Assembly (NCBI GenBank): GCA_903904545.1
Contig: CAIVDB010000043.1
Span: forward strand, 1-8,049
Reading direction: 5' to 3'
Length of the DNA: 8,049 bases
DNA from: an uncultured bacterium
GTDB taxonomy: Bacteria > Patescibacteria > JAEDAM01 > Absconditabacterales > Absconditicoccaceae
A model generated the notes under the pieces. It saw nothing but the letters and a program-made list of their open reading frames with translations. It was not told the DNA's origin and searched no databases. The position numbers and the translations under genes were made by a program. Positions 7,557-8,049 of the stretch are shown here, piece by piece (position 1 is the stretch's first letter; every line of letters begins with the position of its first letter).

Positions 7557-7982
7557 TTAGAATTTAGATTCATTTCTAGTATCGGATTTTTCCTCTGTAA
7601 TGGAAAATAAAAGCTCTAATTCTTTGATTATTTCCGCTGTAGATTCTACTTGTTTAATATAATTTGGTGGTGATTTTTGAAAGAGAGTGTAACTATTTTC
7701 TTTTAATTTCTTTCATAATTCTCCTTCTAGAAGAGAAGTATCCTGGAGATCTATCTGTATATATTTTTTTCAACTTGTTTTGTTGGATAACCTAATAAAT
7801 TCAATATCTTCTAATGGACGGTCAAAAGTATTCCCTTTTGTTGTAATAAATATTTCTGGACAGTCTTGTCTTGCTGATGTTATTCGTTCTGGATCTAGTA
7901 AAGAAAGACATTCAGAAAGTTTTTGAGCATAATGATCTCTTTCTTTTTTCTCCCATAAATTAGGTATTATTTCATTTTCCAT
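7557..7982 (-). CDS. Hypothetical protein, 141 aa, unrecognised
   Basis: The frame runs from ATG 7980-7982 to TAA 7557-7559, with UGA read as Gly at 7770 and 7713; two of its four Gly codons are UGA. The product is soluble, charged and without a signal peptide or membrane segment. The N-terminal half (MENEIIPNLWEKKERDHYAQ, then DPERITSARQDCPEIFITT) suggests alpha plus beta. The C-terminal third is helical and Lys/Glu-rich. I do not recognise a family or catalytic motif. It is the first gene of the minus-strand series, behind a plausible promoter, and is followed after 23 bp by the aldo/keto reductase. That makes a shared transcript likely but says little about its function. Confidence 0.78.
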
Positions 7983-7993
7983 GAGTTTATCTT

Positions 7994-8022
7994 ATTTTAT
8001 AAATAAATAATCTTATTGTAAA
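7994..8022 (-). promoter_or_regulatory. Putative sigma70-type promoter with very short leader
   Basis: On the minus strand TTTACA (8017-8022) and TAAAAT (7994-7999) are separated by exactly 17 bp. The -10 ends 11 bases before the ATG of the 141-aa gene, so the transcript would have a leader of only a few bases. The -35 overlaps a 13-bp inverted repeat (GTAAAT-A-ATTTAC, 8018-8030) that might be an operator. The region is very AT-rich, so chance matches are possible. Confidence 0.5.
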
Positions 8023-8049
8023 TAATTTACTTTATTTGCATTATGCTCA

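Overview
The window reads as a low-GC, UGA-recoded bacterial genome of the Absconditabacteria (SR1) / Gracilibacteria (BD1-5) type (genetic code 25, UGA = glycine). With UGA as stop, most genes here fall into in-frame pieces. With UGA read as Gly they join into complete proteins. Several UGA codons sit exactly where a known family has an invariant Gly, for example the Gly of the ValRS editing motif G-D-x-A-x-A-V-H-P-D-D and the Leu-Gly of a DsbA-like enzyme. Reading UGA as Trp (code 4) fits those positions badly. All coordinates below use code 25; only TAA and TAG are treated as stops.

Plus strand, left part (1-1187): two tandem genes share a membrane anchor plus a juxtamembrane module (K-V-G-G-x-x-N-x-x-L-V-x-K-x-Y). 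The first is cut by the window edge and ends in a Gln/Ala/Pro-rich tail. The second carries a DsbA-like thiol oxidoreductase domain with a CPYC site and a cis-Pro, facing outward. A strong bidirectional hairpin terminator (1208-1235) separates them from everything to the right.

Minus strand, right part (8049 down to 1276): five genes in one direction. An unrecognised 141-aa protein comes first, behind a good sigma70-like promoter with a very short leader. Then come an aldo/keto reductase, a 171-aa membrane-anchored beta-rich protein, a 566-aa surface protein with Ig-like and FnIII-like modules and a C-terminal membrane helix, and finally a 973-aa valyl-tRNA synthetase homologue. The middle pair is 7 bp apart and probably forms a cell-surface unit. 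The ValRS homologue follows it after a triple 11-bp repeat.

The most striking item is the ValRS homologue. It keeps the whole architecture (split Rossmann fold, CP1 editing domain, anticodon-binding bundle, C-terminal coiled coil) over an intact frame. However, HIGH, the GTDHAG loop and the KMSKS loop are all erased, KMSKS apparently by a precise deletion. It looks like a catalytically dead ValRS paralogue that could act through its editing or tRNA-binding parts. Other points of interest are the complete absence of UGA codons in the aldo/keto reductase gene, an 18-bp perfect palindrome inside a coding region, and the lack of Shine-Dalgarno sequences at the starts.
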